Shown piece by piece: positions 48,403 to 56,733 of a DNA stretch of 64,000 nt. This DNA is from VXNE01 sp965208745 (GTDB lineage: Bacteria; Pseudomonadota; Gammaproteobacteria; Pseudomonadales; Azotimanducaceae): positions 1,426,001-1,490,000 of the forward strand of contig CBDBPN010000004.1 in NCBI GenBank assembly GCA_965208745.1. The letters are read 5' to 3'. The translations under genes and the position numbers were made by a program. How positions within the stretch are numbered: the stretch's first letter is position 1; every line of letters starts with the position of its first letter. Below the pieces are notes generated by a model, which was not told where the DNA came from, ran no database searches, and saw only the letters and a list, made by a program, of their open reading frames with translations.

Positions 48403-49329
48403 TCACGGGATCGGGAGGTAACCCCGCTCGACGCCCTTGGTGAAGATCGACACCGCGTTGTGCCGGTGGAGGCTCTCGTGGTGCTCGACGCGCACCCAGA
48501 AATCGACCAGGCGCGGGTCGTCCCCGAGCGCCGTCTTCAGCCGCCGGCCCGCGTCCTCACAGAACATCAGGTTGGAAGCGTTGAGGCGGGCGAACTCCTG
48601 CTCGTCCTCCCGTTTCACCGCGGTCTGAACGGGCGTCTGGAGCGCCTCCTCGACGAGGTCCACCACGTCGGTGATGGGGAAGTCCGGCAGGGAGTCCTCG
48701 AGCTTCACCAGTACCTTGGCGATGCTGCGCTGACTGTGCGGCGTCGCGGCGATGCCTTCCTCCGTCCCCAGCCAGGACTCGACGTCCGCCACCGCAACTT
48801 CCCGCCGATGGCCGAAGTCCTGCTTGAAATTCTGCTGGATGAGCTGGCGGGCCAACGCGGCCGAGCACGGGCACGTGCTGGAGTAGAAGACGCCGACCGC
48901 GAGTTCGAGGTGCATCTCGCCGTCGATGAACGTTCCCTTGATGGACACGGGGTAGGCGTTCCAGCCCGAGTTCTCGCTGACGAGCGCCTTGCGGCGCAGG
49001 TAGTAGTCGAAGTCGAACTGGACGAATGCCCGCCCGGAGAGGCCGCGGTGCGACTGGAGCAGGGAGGCGAGGAGCAGCTTGAGACCGGCGACGCTCAGCG
49101 GGCGCGTGTCGGAGTGTTCGTCGAGAATGAGGTACAGGCGGGACATGTGGATGCCCTTGGCCTGGGTGTCCGCCAGGTCGACGTAGATCTGTACTTGGGA
49201 CTGCACTTCGCGCACGGTCCCGCCGTCGCGGATCGTGAGCGGCTGGTGAACGTCGCTCATGCCCACCCAGTCGAGCGTGCCTTCCGGATCGCGCAGCTCG
49301 CGGCTCGCGATGTCCGGCATATCGCTCAC
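48403..49329 (-). CDS. folE2: GTP cyclohydrolase FolE2
   Basis: The roughly 308-residue enzyme converts GTP to dihydroneopterin triphosphate, the first step of folate and queuosine precursor synthesis. Conserved blocks are LDWVGMSDV, GIHMSRLYL, YSSTCPCSAAL (the catalytic Cys and metal site region) and HHESLHRHNAVSIF near the end. FolE2 is metal-flexible and in many bacteria is used under zinc limitation. I use the GTG at 49329 (VSDMPDIASREL); an ATG three codons later is equally possible. It marks the right edge of the genomic island. Confidence 0.92.
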   Translation of the reverse strand: MSDMPDIASRELRDPEGTLDWVGMSDVHQPLTIRDGGTVREVQSQVQIYVDLADTQAKGIHMSRLYLILDEHSDTRPLSVAGLKLLLASLLQSHRGLSGRAFVQFDFDYYLRRKALVSENSGWNAYPVSIKGTFIDGEMHLELAVGVFYSSTCPCSAALARQLIQQNFKQDFGHRREVAVADVESWLGTEEGIAATPHSQRSIAKVLVKLEDSLPDFPITDVVDLVEEALQTPVQTAVKREDEQEFARLNASNLMFCEDAGRRLKTALGDDPRLVDFWVRVEHHESLHRHNAVSIFTKGVERGYLPIP

Positions 49330-49474
49330 CAGCGCCAGGCCGGGTTTCGTCAACGCTGCTCTTTCCACCGTGCTCTTCGCTCCCGACTTCCGGTTCCCCA
49401 CGTCAACGCGTGTCGCGGGCAACCGGGAGGATTCTATCGGAAATCCCGGGACGGCCACCAACGGCGCGGGGCCG

Positions 49475-49666
49475 TCACTTCAACGAGTCCCGCTCTTCCT
49501 TCGTCAGCGTCCGCGCCTCCTCCTCGAGCAGCACGGGAACCCCGTCCCGGACCGGGTAGGCCAAGCCGGCCTGCGCCGACCACAACTCCCGCGCCTCCCG
49601 CCGGTAGACGAGGGGCCCCCGGCTCGCCGGGCACACCAGTATCTCGAGCAGTCGGGAGTCGATCAC
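49475..49666 (-). CDS. Trm112/YcaR-like small zinc-ribbon protein
   Basis: This 63-residue UPF0434/Trm112 family protein starts at GTG (VIDSRLLEILVCPASRGPLVY). It has the hydrophobic core LAYPVRDGVPVLLEEEAR typical of the family. Only one Cys of the metal site (CPAS) is visible, as in many bacterial members. The start overlaps the purA stop (GTGA). In eukaryotes Trm112 activates methyltransferases; the bacterial role is less clear. Confidence 0.85.
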   Translation of the reverse strand: MIDSRLLEILVCPASRGPLVYRREARELWSAQAGLAYPVRDGVPVLLEEEARTLTKEERDSLK

Positions 49667-50970
49667 GACGCACGGCTCTCGTCGAAGGGATGCCGGACGA
49701 CGATCGTCTCCCTCCGGTCCGGCCCGGTCGAGATCAGGTCCACCGGGACGCCCACCGCTTCCGCGACGCACTGCACGTACGCCCGGGCGTTCGCGGGCAG
49801 GGCGTCCAGGTCCCGCGCTCCGGACGTCGACCCGCTCCACCCCGGCAGCGTCTCGTAGACCGGGACCACGTCCTTGTAGGACTCCCCGTCGAAACGGGGA
49901 CCCGCGGCCGCGCCGTCCCGGGTGCGGTATTCGACGCAGACGCGGATCTCCCCAAGCCCGTCGAGCACGTCGAGCTTGGTCAGGCAGAGTCCCGACAGGC
50001 TGTTGATCTGCACCGCCTGGCGCGTGGCGACCGCGTCGAACCATCCACTCCGGCGCGCACGTCCTGTCGTCGCTCCGAACTCGGCGCCGCGAGTCGATAG
50101 CCGTTCGCCCGTCTCGTCGAAGAGTTCCGTCGGAAATGGCCCCGAGCCGACGCGCGTCGCATAGGCCTTCGTGCTGCCGAGCACGTAGTCCAGGTAGAGC
50201 GGGCCAAAGCCGCTCCCGATCGCCGCGCCCCCCGCGGTCGTGCTCGAAGAGGTCACGTAGGGATAGGTGCCGAGATCCACGTCGAGGAGCGCGCCTTGTG
50301 CGCCCTCGAAAATGATGCTCTCCCCCGCCTCGCGCAGTCCGTGCAGCAACGGTCCCGTGTCGTCCATCATCGCCAGCAAGGCCTCGGACAGGTCGGCGAC
50401 GTCTCCCAGCGTGCGCGCCGGATCCAGCGCCGGCGCCTCGTAGTACCTCTCGAGCATGAAGTTGTAGTAGTCCATGACCTCGGAGAGCTTCGCCGCGAAG
50501 CCCTGCCAGTCCGACAGGTCGACGAGGCGCACGGCGCGACGCGCCACCTTGTCCTCGTAAGCCGGGCCGATGCCGCGGCCGGTCGTCCCGATCTTCCGGT
50601 TGTCGAGCGACCGTTCGCGAGCGTCGTCCATCGCGACGTGGTACGGCAGGATCAGCGGGCAGGCCGGCGAGATGCGGAGCCGTTCGCGCACCGCGATGCC
50701 GCTTCCCTCGAGCCGCGCGATCTCCTCCAGCAGGGCGTCCGGCGCGACGACCACGCCGTTGCCGATGAGGCATTTGACGTGCGGTCGCAGGACCCCGGAC
50801 GGCACCAGGTGCAACACCGTCTTCTTGCCGTCGACGACGATCGTGTGTCCGGCGTTGTGGCCGCCCTGGTAGCGGGCTACCGCGGTCGCCCGGTCCGCCA
50901 GGAAGTCGACGACCTTGCCCTTGCCCTCGTCACCCCACTGCGTGCCGAGCACGACGACGTTGCGGCCCAA
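49663..50970 (-). CDS. purA: adenylosuccinate synthetase
   Basis: The 435-residue enzyme joins IMP and Asp with GTP in AMP synthesis. The P-loop and substrate loop GTQWGDEGKGKVVDFLADRA and RYQGGHNAGHT are at the N-terminus, and IGTTGRGIGPAYEDK and TSSSTTAGGAAIGSG follow. The length is normal. It lies 75 bases after hflC in the gammaproteobacterial hfl-purA order. Confidence 0.97.
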   Translation of the reverse strand: MGRNVVVLGTQWGDEGKGKVVDFLADRATAVARYQGGHNAGHTIVVDGKKTVLHLVPSGVLRPHVKCLIGNGVVVAPDALLEEIARLEGSGIAVRERLRISPACPLILPYHVAMDDARERSLDNRKIGTTGRGIGPAYEDKVARRAVRLVDLSDWQGFAAKLSEVMDYYNFMLERYYEAPALDPARTLGDVADLSEALLAMMDDTGPLLHGLREAGESIIFEGAQGALLDVDLGTYPYVTSSSTTAGGAAIGSGFGPLYLDYVLGSTKAYATRVGSGPFPTELFDETGERLSTRGAEFGATTGRARRSGWFDAVATRQAVQINSLSGLCLTKLDVLDGLGEIRVCVEYRTRDGAAAGPRFDGESYKDVVPVYETLPGWSGSTSGARDLDALPANARAYVQCVAEAVGVPVDLISTGPDRRETIVVRHPFDESRAS

Positions 50971-51045
50971 TGTTCCGTCCCTGTCGGTGAGGCAGGCGCG
51001 AACCTGCCGGAAAGTACTGCTCCCGCGAAGCCCCTTGCGAAGCCG

Positions 51046-51921
51046 CTAACGTGCGCCTTCGCCGCTCTTCAGGTACTTGAAGAACTCGCTGTTCGGATCG
51101 AGGATCAGCATGTCGCCCTTCTCCCGAAACACGTTCGAGTAGGCGTTGATGCTGCGGTAGAACTCATAGAACTCGGGATCCGCCCCGTAGGCGCCGGCGT
51201 AGATGTTCGCCGCCCTGGCGTCGCCGTCGCCGCGCAACTGTTCGGCCTCCCGGTAGGCTTCCGCCTCGATGACGACCACCTGGCGTTCCGCGTCGGCGCG
51301 GATGCCGAGCTCGAGCTCACGACCCGTCGCCCGGTGCTGCTGGGCCTCGATCTCGCGCTCCGAGTTCATCCGGTCGTACACCGCGCTCGACACCTCCGGC
51401 GGCAGGTCGATCTTCTTCACGCGCACGTCGATGACCTCGACGCCCATCTCCTCAGTCATCTCCGTGTTCAGCTGTTGGGTGAGTTCCGCCATGAGCTCGT
51501 CCCGCTGCCCGGAGATGACCTCGTGCATGTCACGGCGGCTGATCTGGTTGCGCAGGCCCTCGTTCACGCGCTGCGACAGCAGGTTTCGGGCCCGGTTCTC
51601 GTCCCCGGAACTGGCCGTGTAGTACCGCTCGACATCCCCTACCCGGAACTTGACGAACGAGTCGACGATCAGCGGCTTCTTCTCCAGGGTGAAGTAGCGC
51701 TCCGGCCGCGAGTCCAGGGTCAGGATGCGGCCGTCGAACTTCTTGGCCTCTTCGGCGATCGGCAGCTTGAAGTGCAGGCCCGGGTCCAGATCGGCGCGGG
51801 TCACGGCCCCGAAACGCAGTACCAGGGCCCGCTCGCGCTGGTCGACGGTGAAAATGCCGTCCATCAACAGCAGGACCACCAGGACCACGACGATACCCAT
51901 CAGGACGATCCGAAAGCTCAT
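51046..51921 (-). CDS. hflC: HflC, membrane regulator of FtsH protease
   Basis: The 291-residue SPFH/prohibitin protein has an N-terminal membrane anchor (FRIVLMGIVVVLVVLLLMDGIFTVDQRERALVLRFG). The PHB domain covers about 20-200 and is followed by a coiled-coil helix (EREIEAQQHRATGRELELG). With HflK it forms the periplasmic cage that limits FtsH. It starts 38 bases after hflK. Confidence 0.95.
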   Translation of the reverse strand: MSFRIVLMGIVVVLVVLLLMDGIFTVDQRERALVLRFGAVTRADLDPGLHFKLPIAEEAKKFDGRILTLDSRPERYFTLEKKPLIVDSFVKFRVGDVERYYTASSGDENRARNLLSQRVNEGLRNQISRRDMHEVISGQRDELMAELTQQLNTEMTEEMGVEVIDVRVKKIDLPPEVSSAVYDRMNSEREIEAQQHRATGRELELGIRADAERQVVVIEAEAYREAEQLRGDGDARAANIYAGAYGADPEFYEFYRSINAYSNVFREKGDMLILDPNSEFFKYLKSGEGAR

Positions 51922-51959
51922 GTCGCGTACCTCGAGACGGTGGGGTGCCGGCGATCCCG

Positions 51960-53105
51960 CTAGCGGGAATCCCTCCGGCGTGTGGTGTTGAGCCGCTCGC
52001 TCAACGCGTCGTCCACCAACTGACGGATGTCATTGGCGCTGTCCGAGCCGCCAAGGCCCGACGATCGCGCGATTCGGTCCAGCGGCAGATAGAGCATGTT
52101 GTTCCCGCCCTCGACGTCCACCATGACCTTTGTGCTCTGGCTCAGGACGGACTCGATGGCGTCGATGTAGAGGCGGTCGCGGGTCACGTCCCTGGCCAGG
52201 GCGTATTCCTCGAGCAGCTTGCTGAACCGCTCGGCTTCCCCTTCGGCCCGCGCGACGACCCGGTCGCGGTAGGCGTTGGCCTCCTCGATCTGCCGCTGCG
52301 CCTCGCCGCGCGCCTTCGGCACGATCTCCTCGGCGTACGCGTTGGCCTCGTTGACATATCGCGCCTCGTCCTCCTTGGCCTTCTGCACGTCGTCGAAGGC
52401 TTCCTGGACCTGCTGGGGCGGGCCGCTCTCGTCGATGTTCACGGTCGACACCAGGATCCCCGTCTCGTAGACGTTCAGGTAGTTCTGCAGCCGCTCCTGC
52501 ACCTCCGTGCCGAGGGCCGCCCGACCCTCGGTGATCACGAGGTCCATGGTCGAGCTGCCCACCACGTGCCGCAACGCGCTCTCGGTGGCGTGGTCGATGC
52601 TGACGAGGGGGTTCTTCACCTTGACGAGGTAGTCGACCGGATTGTCGATGACGTACTGGACGGTCATGCCGATGTCGACGATGTTCTCGTCCTCGGTCAG
52701 CATGAGGGCCTGGTGTTCGTGGTCGTTGACCCGCGTGACGTTGACCCGTTCCACGCGGTCGATGATCGGCGGGTTCCAGTGCAGCCCGGGGAGAACCACC
52801 TCGTCGCGGACCTCGCCGAAGCGGAACACCACGCCCCGCTCCTGCTGGTCGACCTGGTAGAGGCCCCAGAAACCGTACCCGAGCGCGAGCACGGCGATCG
52901 CGATCCCGAAGACGGACATGTTGATCCCGCCGCCGCGTTTGGCGCCTCCGCCCCCGCCACGGCCGAAGATCCCCGAGAGCTGCCCCTGCAGCTTCCGCAG
53001 CGCCTCGTCGAGGTCAGGCGGACCCTGATCGCCGCCGGTTCCCCACGGGTCCTTGTCTCTTCCTCTCCCGGAGTCGTCCCAGGCCATCTCGCGCCGATCC
53101 CCCAT
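51960..53105 (-). CDS. hflK: HflK, membrane regulator of FtsH protease
   Basis: The 381-residue protein begins with a Gly-, Arg- and Asp-rich cytoplasmic segment. The membrane helix is INMSVFGIAIAVLALGYGFWGL, followed by QVDQQERGVVFRFGEV of the SPFH domain. A long coiled coil covers about 240-310. Its partner hflC follows in the usual order. Length and domain plan are normal. Confidence 0.95.
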   Translation of the reverse strand: MGDRREMAWDDSGRGRDKDPWGTGGDQGPPDLDEALRKLQGQLSGIFGRGGGGGAKRGGGINMSVFGIAIAVLALGYGFWGLYQVDQQERGVVFRFGEVRDEVVLPGLHWNPPIIDRVERVNVTRVNDHEHQALMLTEDENIVDIGMTVQYVIDNPVDYLVKVKNPLVSIDHATESALRHVVGSSTMDLVITEGRAALGTEVQERLQNYLNVYETGILVSTVNIDESGPPQQVQEAFDDVQKAKEDEARYVNEANAYAEEIVPKARGEAQRQIEEANAYRDRVVARAEGEAERFSKLLEEYALARDVTRDRLYIDAIESVLSQSTKVMVDVEGGNNMLYLPLDRIARSSGLGGSDSANDIRQLVDDALSERLNTTRRRDSR

Positions 53106-53410
53106 GTTCAGAACGGCCGACGGATTCTAACACCGGTACAGGAGTGCGGAGGCGGTAGCCGACGCAGTCCTGGACCGGTGTCAGGGCGGCTTGGGCTGGG
53201 GCCCGGGGCGGCGCCCGCTGGGCGACGGCTCGGGTGGCGCTAACACCCCGATGGGACCGCGGAGGCGTCAGATGCGACGGGGAAGGGTTCGAAACCGGTG
53301 TGAGCATCCCGAAGGGTTGTCCGGTCGCAGAGCGCGTCCGTCGCCTCAGTCGACGGGAGCCTGTTTTGCCAGCACCGCTGACGAGGGCCGCGGAACGGTG
53401 GGGGTCAGGA
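53106..53410. other. 305-bp intergenic stretch upstream of hflK
   Basis: No gene is supported here. The stretch should carry the hflK promoter. GGTTCGAAACC at 53286-53296 resembles a tRNA T-arm, but no tRNA fits around it. Confidence 0.5.
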
Positions 53411-53599
53411 TCAGGGCGGCGGCGCGACGAGGAAGAGTCGAGCGAAGAGCAGCGCGAGACCTATCGCCGTGACCATGCCACCGGCGACGCCAGCGAGGAC
53501 CCACGCCTTCGTGGCGACGTGGTTCATCCTTTCTTCGAGAGTGGCGAGCCGCTCGCCGTGGTCCCTGCTACGGGCGGCTTCCTTGCCGGTATCGGTCAT
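53411..53599 (-). CDS. small membrane protein, 62 aa
   Basis: The protein starts MTDTGKEAARSRDHGERLATLEERM, a charged helix, followed by one membrane helix (residues 33-58, VLAGVAGGMVTAIGLALLFARLFLV) and a PPP end. The LATLEERMNHVATK plus membrane helix layout resembles small phage-type membrane proteins. Its ATG overlaps the stop of the preceding 103-residue gene (ATGA). The two genes interrupt the hflX-hflK order. Confidence 0.65.
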   Translation of the reverse strand: MTDTGKEAARSRDHGERLATLEERMNHVATKAWVLAGVAGGMVTAIGLALLFARLFLVAPPP

Positions 53600-53907
53600 C
53601 CGGCATGCCGCAGTGCTTCGTCGCCCCTGTAGGGGGCCTCCATCAAGTCCCACATCTTCTTTTGGCCGTAGCCCCAGTAGCCTTCGGCGGGGACGACGAG
53701 GCCGGAAGCGTCTTCAATGCCGCTGGGGCCGGCGCCGAGCTTCAGGTTCTCCGCAACGTCGTAGGCGCCCGCTCCGGGCGGTGCGGAGATGACCCAGACA
53801 TGGCCCGGCACGAGCGGATAATTGTCGGGGTAGACGGCGGCGACATCGAGTCTGAACGGAGCGTCGTTCTCGTCCATCTTGGCGATCACGACGAAGCAGT
53901 TTTTCAT
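53596..53907 (-). CDS. hypothetical protein, 103 aa
   Basis: The protein starts MKNCFVVIAKMDENDAPF with GGAGG just upstream. It seems compact and globular, with beta strands (HVWVISAPPGAGAYDVAENL) and a C-terminal aromatic-rich segment (GYWGYGQKKMWDLMEAPY). No known domain is recognised. It is coupled by a four-base overlap to the small membrane protein that follows. Confidence 0.65.
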   Translation of the reverse strand: MKNCFVVIAKMDENDAPFRLDVAAVYPDNYPLVPGHVWVISAPPGAGAYDVAENLKLGAGPSGIEDASGLVVPAEGYWGYGQKKMWDLMEAPYRGDEALRHAG

Positions 53908-53959
53908 GGCGGCCTCCGCGACGGTCCAAGGTGCGTGCGTTGGGAAACGCCGGCCCCAA

Positions 53960-55336
53960 TCAACGCTGCCCCAGCCATGCAGGGGTGTCAAGAGCCTGCC
54001 GATCACGCAACTCCACGCCCTCAGCCCGCAACCGTGCCGCCTCCTCCCGGTCCAGCCGCACGCACAAGGCCAGGCGGCCGTCTTCCGCGGCAGTCTCGGA
54101 AAGCACGGCGCCGCGTTCGTACAACCGTGCCCGGATGCGCCCGGCGGACGGCTCGAGCACCACCGTCAGCGGTCGCGCAGCGACGCCAGCGGCCTCGCCG
54201 ATCATGTTCCGCAACTCGGTCAGGCCGTCTCCGCGGACGGCGCTGACCGTCACGCGCGGCACGTCCCCCGGTTCCACGGCCGGCGGGTCGCCCGCGTCGA
54301 TCTTGTTGAGCACTTCGACGGTCGGCACGTCGCTGGCGCCGATCCGCGCAAGCACGTCCCGCACTTCCCGGCGCAGGTCGTCGACTTCCGGCGCCGTGGC
54401 ATCCATCACGTGCAGCAGGAGGTCGGCCTGCCGGACCTGTTCGAGGGTCGCCCGAAACGCCTCCACGAGGCTGACCGGCAGGTCGCGGATGAATCCCACC
54501 GTGTCGGCGAGCACGACATGTCCGGCCCCTTCGATCTCGACACGGCGCATCAGTGGATCGAGCGTGGCGAAAAGCCGGTCCGCGACCAGGGCGCCCGAGC
54601 CGTCGCCGTCCGAGCGGGTGAGTGCGTTGAACAGCGTCGACTTGCCCGCGTTGGTGTAACCCACCAGGGCGACGGTCGCCACGCCGGTCCGTTGACGGCG
54701 GCGGCGGCTCCGCTCGCGCTGTCCGTGGACGGACTGCAGGCGTTCCCGCACGCCCCGGATGCGCAGACGCAACATCCGCGCGTCGAGCTCGATCTGCTTT
54801 TCGCCCGCGCCGCGCATCGCCAGACCGCCCCGCTGCCGGTCCAGGTGGGTCCACCCGCGCACCAGCCGGGTCCGTGCATGGGTGAGCTGGGCCAGCTCCA
54901 CCTGCAACTGACCCTCCCGCGTCCGCGCGCGGTCCGCGAAGATGTGCAGGATCAGCTCCGTGCGCGTCATCACGCGGCAACGCAGCCGCTCCTCGAGGTT
55001 GCGCTGTTGACCCGCCGTCAGGTCGTGGTTGACGACCAGCAGGTCGGCGTTCTCCGCGGCCAGCGCCGATTCCAGCTCCTCCACCTTGCCGGCCCCGGCG
55101 AACCACCGGGGGTGCGGGCGCGACCGCACGCCCGCGACCAGCCGGGCCGGGCGGATCTCGGCGGATTGGACGAGGTGGCGGAACTCGTCGTCGACGGCGG
55201 CGCGGGAGCGCCGGACCTGCGACGTGTCGTCCGCGGCTACGCACGCGGCCGTTGGCGCGTTCCGACCGCGGCCGTCGCCGAGCCGCAGGCTCAGCAGTAC
55301 GGCGCGGCGGCCGGGCTCCGGACGGTCAAAGAACAT
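53960..55336 (-). CDS. hflX: GTPase HflX
   Basis: The 458-residue protein has an N-terminal HflX-specific domain (FLVVNHDLTAGQQRNLEERL-type, about 90-120), a coiled coil and the G domain with G1 GYTNAGKST, G3 DTVGFIRDLP and G4 NKID. It splits stalled or hibernating ribosomes. The N-terminal extension of about 60 residues is rich in Arg. It lies after hfq in the conserved order. Confidence 0.95.
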   Translation of the reverse strand: MFFDRPEPGRRAVLLSLRLGDGRGRNAPTAACVAADDTSQVRRSRAAVDDEFRHLVQSAEIRPARLVAGVRSRPHPRWFAGAGKVEELESALAAENADLLVVNHDLTAGQQRNLEERLRCRVMTRTELILHIFADRARTREGQLQVELAQLTHARTRLVRGWTHLDRQRGGLAMRGAGEKQIELDARMLRLRIRGVRERLQSVHGQRERSRRRRQRTGVATVALVGYTNAGKSTLFNALTRSDGDGSGALVADRLFATLDPLMRRVEIEGAGHVVLADTVGFIRDLPVSLVEAFRATLEQVRQADLLLHVMDATAPEVDDLRREVRDVLARIGASDVPTVEVLNKIDAGDPPAVEPGDVPRVTVSAVRGDGLTELRNMIGEAAGVAARPLTVVLEPSAGRIRARLYERGAVLSETAAEDGRLALCVRLDREEAARLRAEGVELRDRQALDTPAWLGQR

Positions 55337-55407
55337 GCCGGGTCGCCTCCATCGGACTCGCCGTCACGTGGGCGCGCGGGTCGGCGGTGGCCCACCGGGA
55401 GGAGCGC

Positions 55408-55713
55408 TCAGCCGTTGTCTTCCCCAACTGGGACTCTCTTGCGAGGGGCGGGCCCCTGACGCGGGCCGCCCTCGCGCTCCCCGGCGGACGAATCCGCGGC
55501 CGGCAACCGCACATTGCGCGACGGCACGACCGTGGAAATGGCGTGCTTGTAGACCATCTGGCTGACCGAGTTGCGCAGTACGACGACGAACTGGTCGAAC
55601 GACTCGATCTGGCCCTGCAGCTTGATGCCGTTGACGAGGTAGACGGACACCGGGATGCGTTCCTTGCGCAGGGTGTTGAGATAGGGGTCCTGCAACGAGT
55701 GGCCTTTCGGCAT
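55408..55713 (-). CDS. hfq: RNA chaperone Hfq
   Basis: The 101-residue protein has the Sm1 motif (GHSLQDPYLNTLRKERIPVSVYLVNGIKLQGQIESFD) and Sm2 motif (VYKHAISTVVPSR) that build the hexamer ring, with the YKH RNA-binding triad. The C-terminal tail is Arg/Gly/Pro rich. AGGAGG precedes the ATG at 55713. It pairs small RNAs with messengers. Confidence 0.97.
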   Translation of the reverse strand: MPKGHSLQDPYLNTLRKERIPVSVYLVNGIKLQGQIESFDQFVVVLRNSVSQMVYKHAISTVVPSRNVRLPAADSSAGEREGGPRQGPAPRKRVPVGEDNG

Positions 55714-55783
55714 GTCGACCTCCTGGGGGCGGGGCGGGCGCTCCGCCACGGGGGCACGCATAGTGCCACCTCCGCGAACGATT

Positions 55784-56731
55784 TCAAGCGCTCTGCGGGA
55801 CGCGCCGCAATATCCGGTCCGCGATGTCCGTGACCGAACCCTCCGCCCGGATCAGGCCGGGCCAGGCACGCAGCCACGTCATCTGGCGCCGGACCAGCCG
55901 CCGGGTGGCCGAGAGGGCGGCCTCGCGCATCGCCTCGGAATCCGTCTCGCCATCGAGGTGGCGCCAGATCTGCCGATATCCCACCGCCCGCATCGCCGGC
56001 TTGCCGAGATCGAGCCCGGGCGTCCCCCGGAGCCGGCTCACTTCTTCCACGAAGCCACGCTCGAGCATCGCATCGAAACGGCGCTCCACCCGGTCCGCAA
56101 GCACTTCGCGCGGCGCCCGCACGCCTACACAGACCAGATCGCAGCCGAGGCGGGATTCCGCAGGGACCCCCGCCGAGGCCGACCACCACTCCGAGATGGG
56201 ACGCCCGGTCAGATGGAACACCTCCAGGGCACGCTGGATGCGCTGTGGGTCGCTCGGCCGGATCCGCGCGGCGGCGACGGGATCGACCGCCCGCAGTTCC
56301 GCGTGCAACGCGCCCCAGCCGGTCTCGCGGGCGCGTGCCGCAAGCTCGGTGCGCGTGGCGTCGTCCGCAGCCGGCAACTCGGACAGGCCGTCTCGAAAGG
56401 CCTTGAAGTACAGCATGGTCCCGCCGACAAGCACCGGCAGCTGCCCGCGATCCAGGGCTTCGCGGACTGCAAGGTCCGCCCCCTCCCGGAAGTCCGCCGC
56501 CGAGAACGCGTCCACGGGATCGCGCACGTCGACCAGCGCGTGGGGATGACGCGCCAGCGTCTCCGGGTCCGGCTTGGCCGTGCCGATGTCCATGTGCCGG
56601 TAGACCATCGCCGAGTCGACACTCACGAGGGCGACGTCGGCCCGCTCCGCCAGCGCGAGCGCCACGTCCGTCTTGCCGGCCGCGGTGGGTCCCATCAGGC
56701 ACAGCGCGACGCGGGACCGGGCCCCTGCCAT
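55784..56731 (-). CDS. miaA: tRNA dimethylallyltransferase MiaA
   Basis: The 315-residue enzyme adds a dimethylallyl group to A37 of tRNAs that read codons beginning with U. The P-loop is MGPTAAGKTDVAL, followed by SVDSAMVYRHMDIGTAKP, VGGTMLYFKAFRDGLS and AVGYRQIWRHLDGE, all strong family motifs. The ATG lies two bases after the mutL stop, with GGGAGG upstream. The tRNA-binding C-terminus (TRRLVRRQMTWLR) is present. Confidence 0.96.
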   Translation of the reverse strand: MAGARSRVALCLMGPTAAGKTDVALALAERADVALVSVDSAMVYRHMDIGTAKPDPETLARHPHALVDVRDPVDAFSAADFREGADLAVREALDRGQLPVLVGGTMLYFKAFRDGLSELPAADDATRTELAARARETGWGALHAELRAVDPVAAARIRPSDPQRIQRALEVFHLTGRPISEWWSASAGVPAESRLGCDLVCVGVRAPREVLADRVERRFDAMLERGFVEEVSRLRGTPGLDLGKPAMRAVGYRQIWRHLDGETDSEAMREAALSATRRLVRRQMTWLRAWPGLIRAEGSVTDIADRILRRVPQSA

Positions 56732-56733
56732 GC

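Noticed and set aside
53286..53296. GGTTCGAAACC, a tRNA T-arm-like word
   Set aside because: No acceptor, anticodon or D-arm fits around it on either strand.
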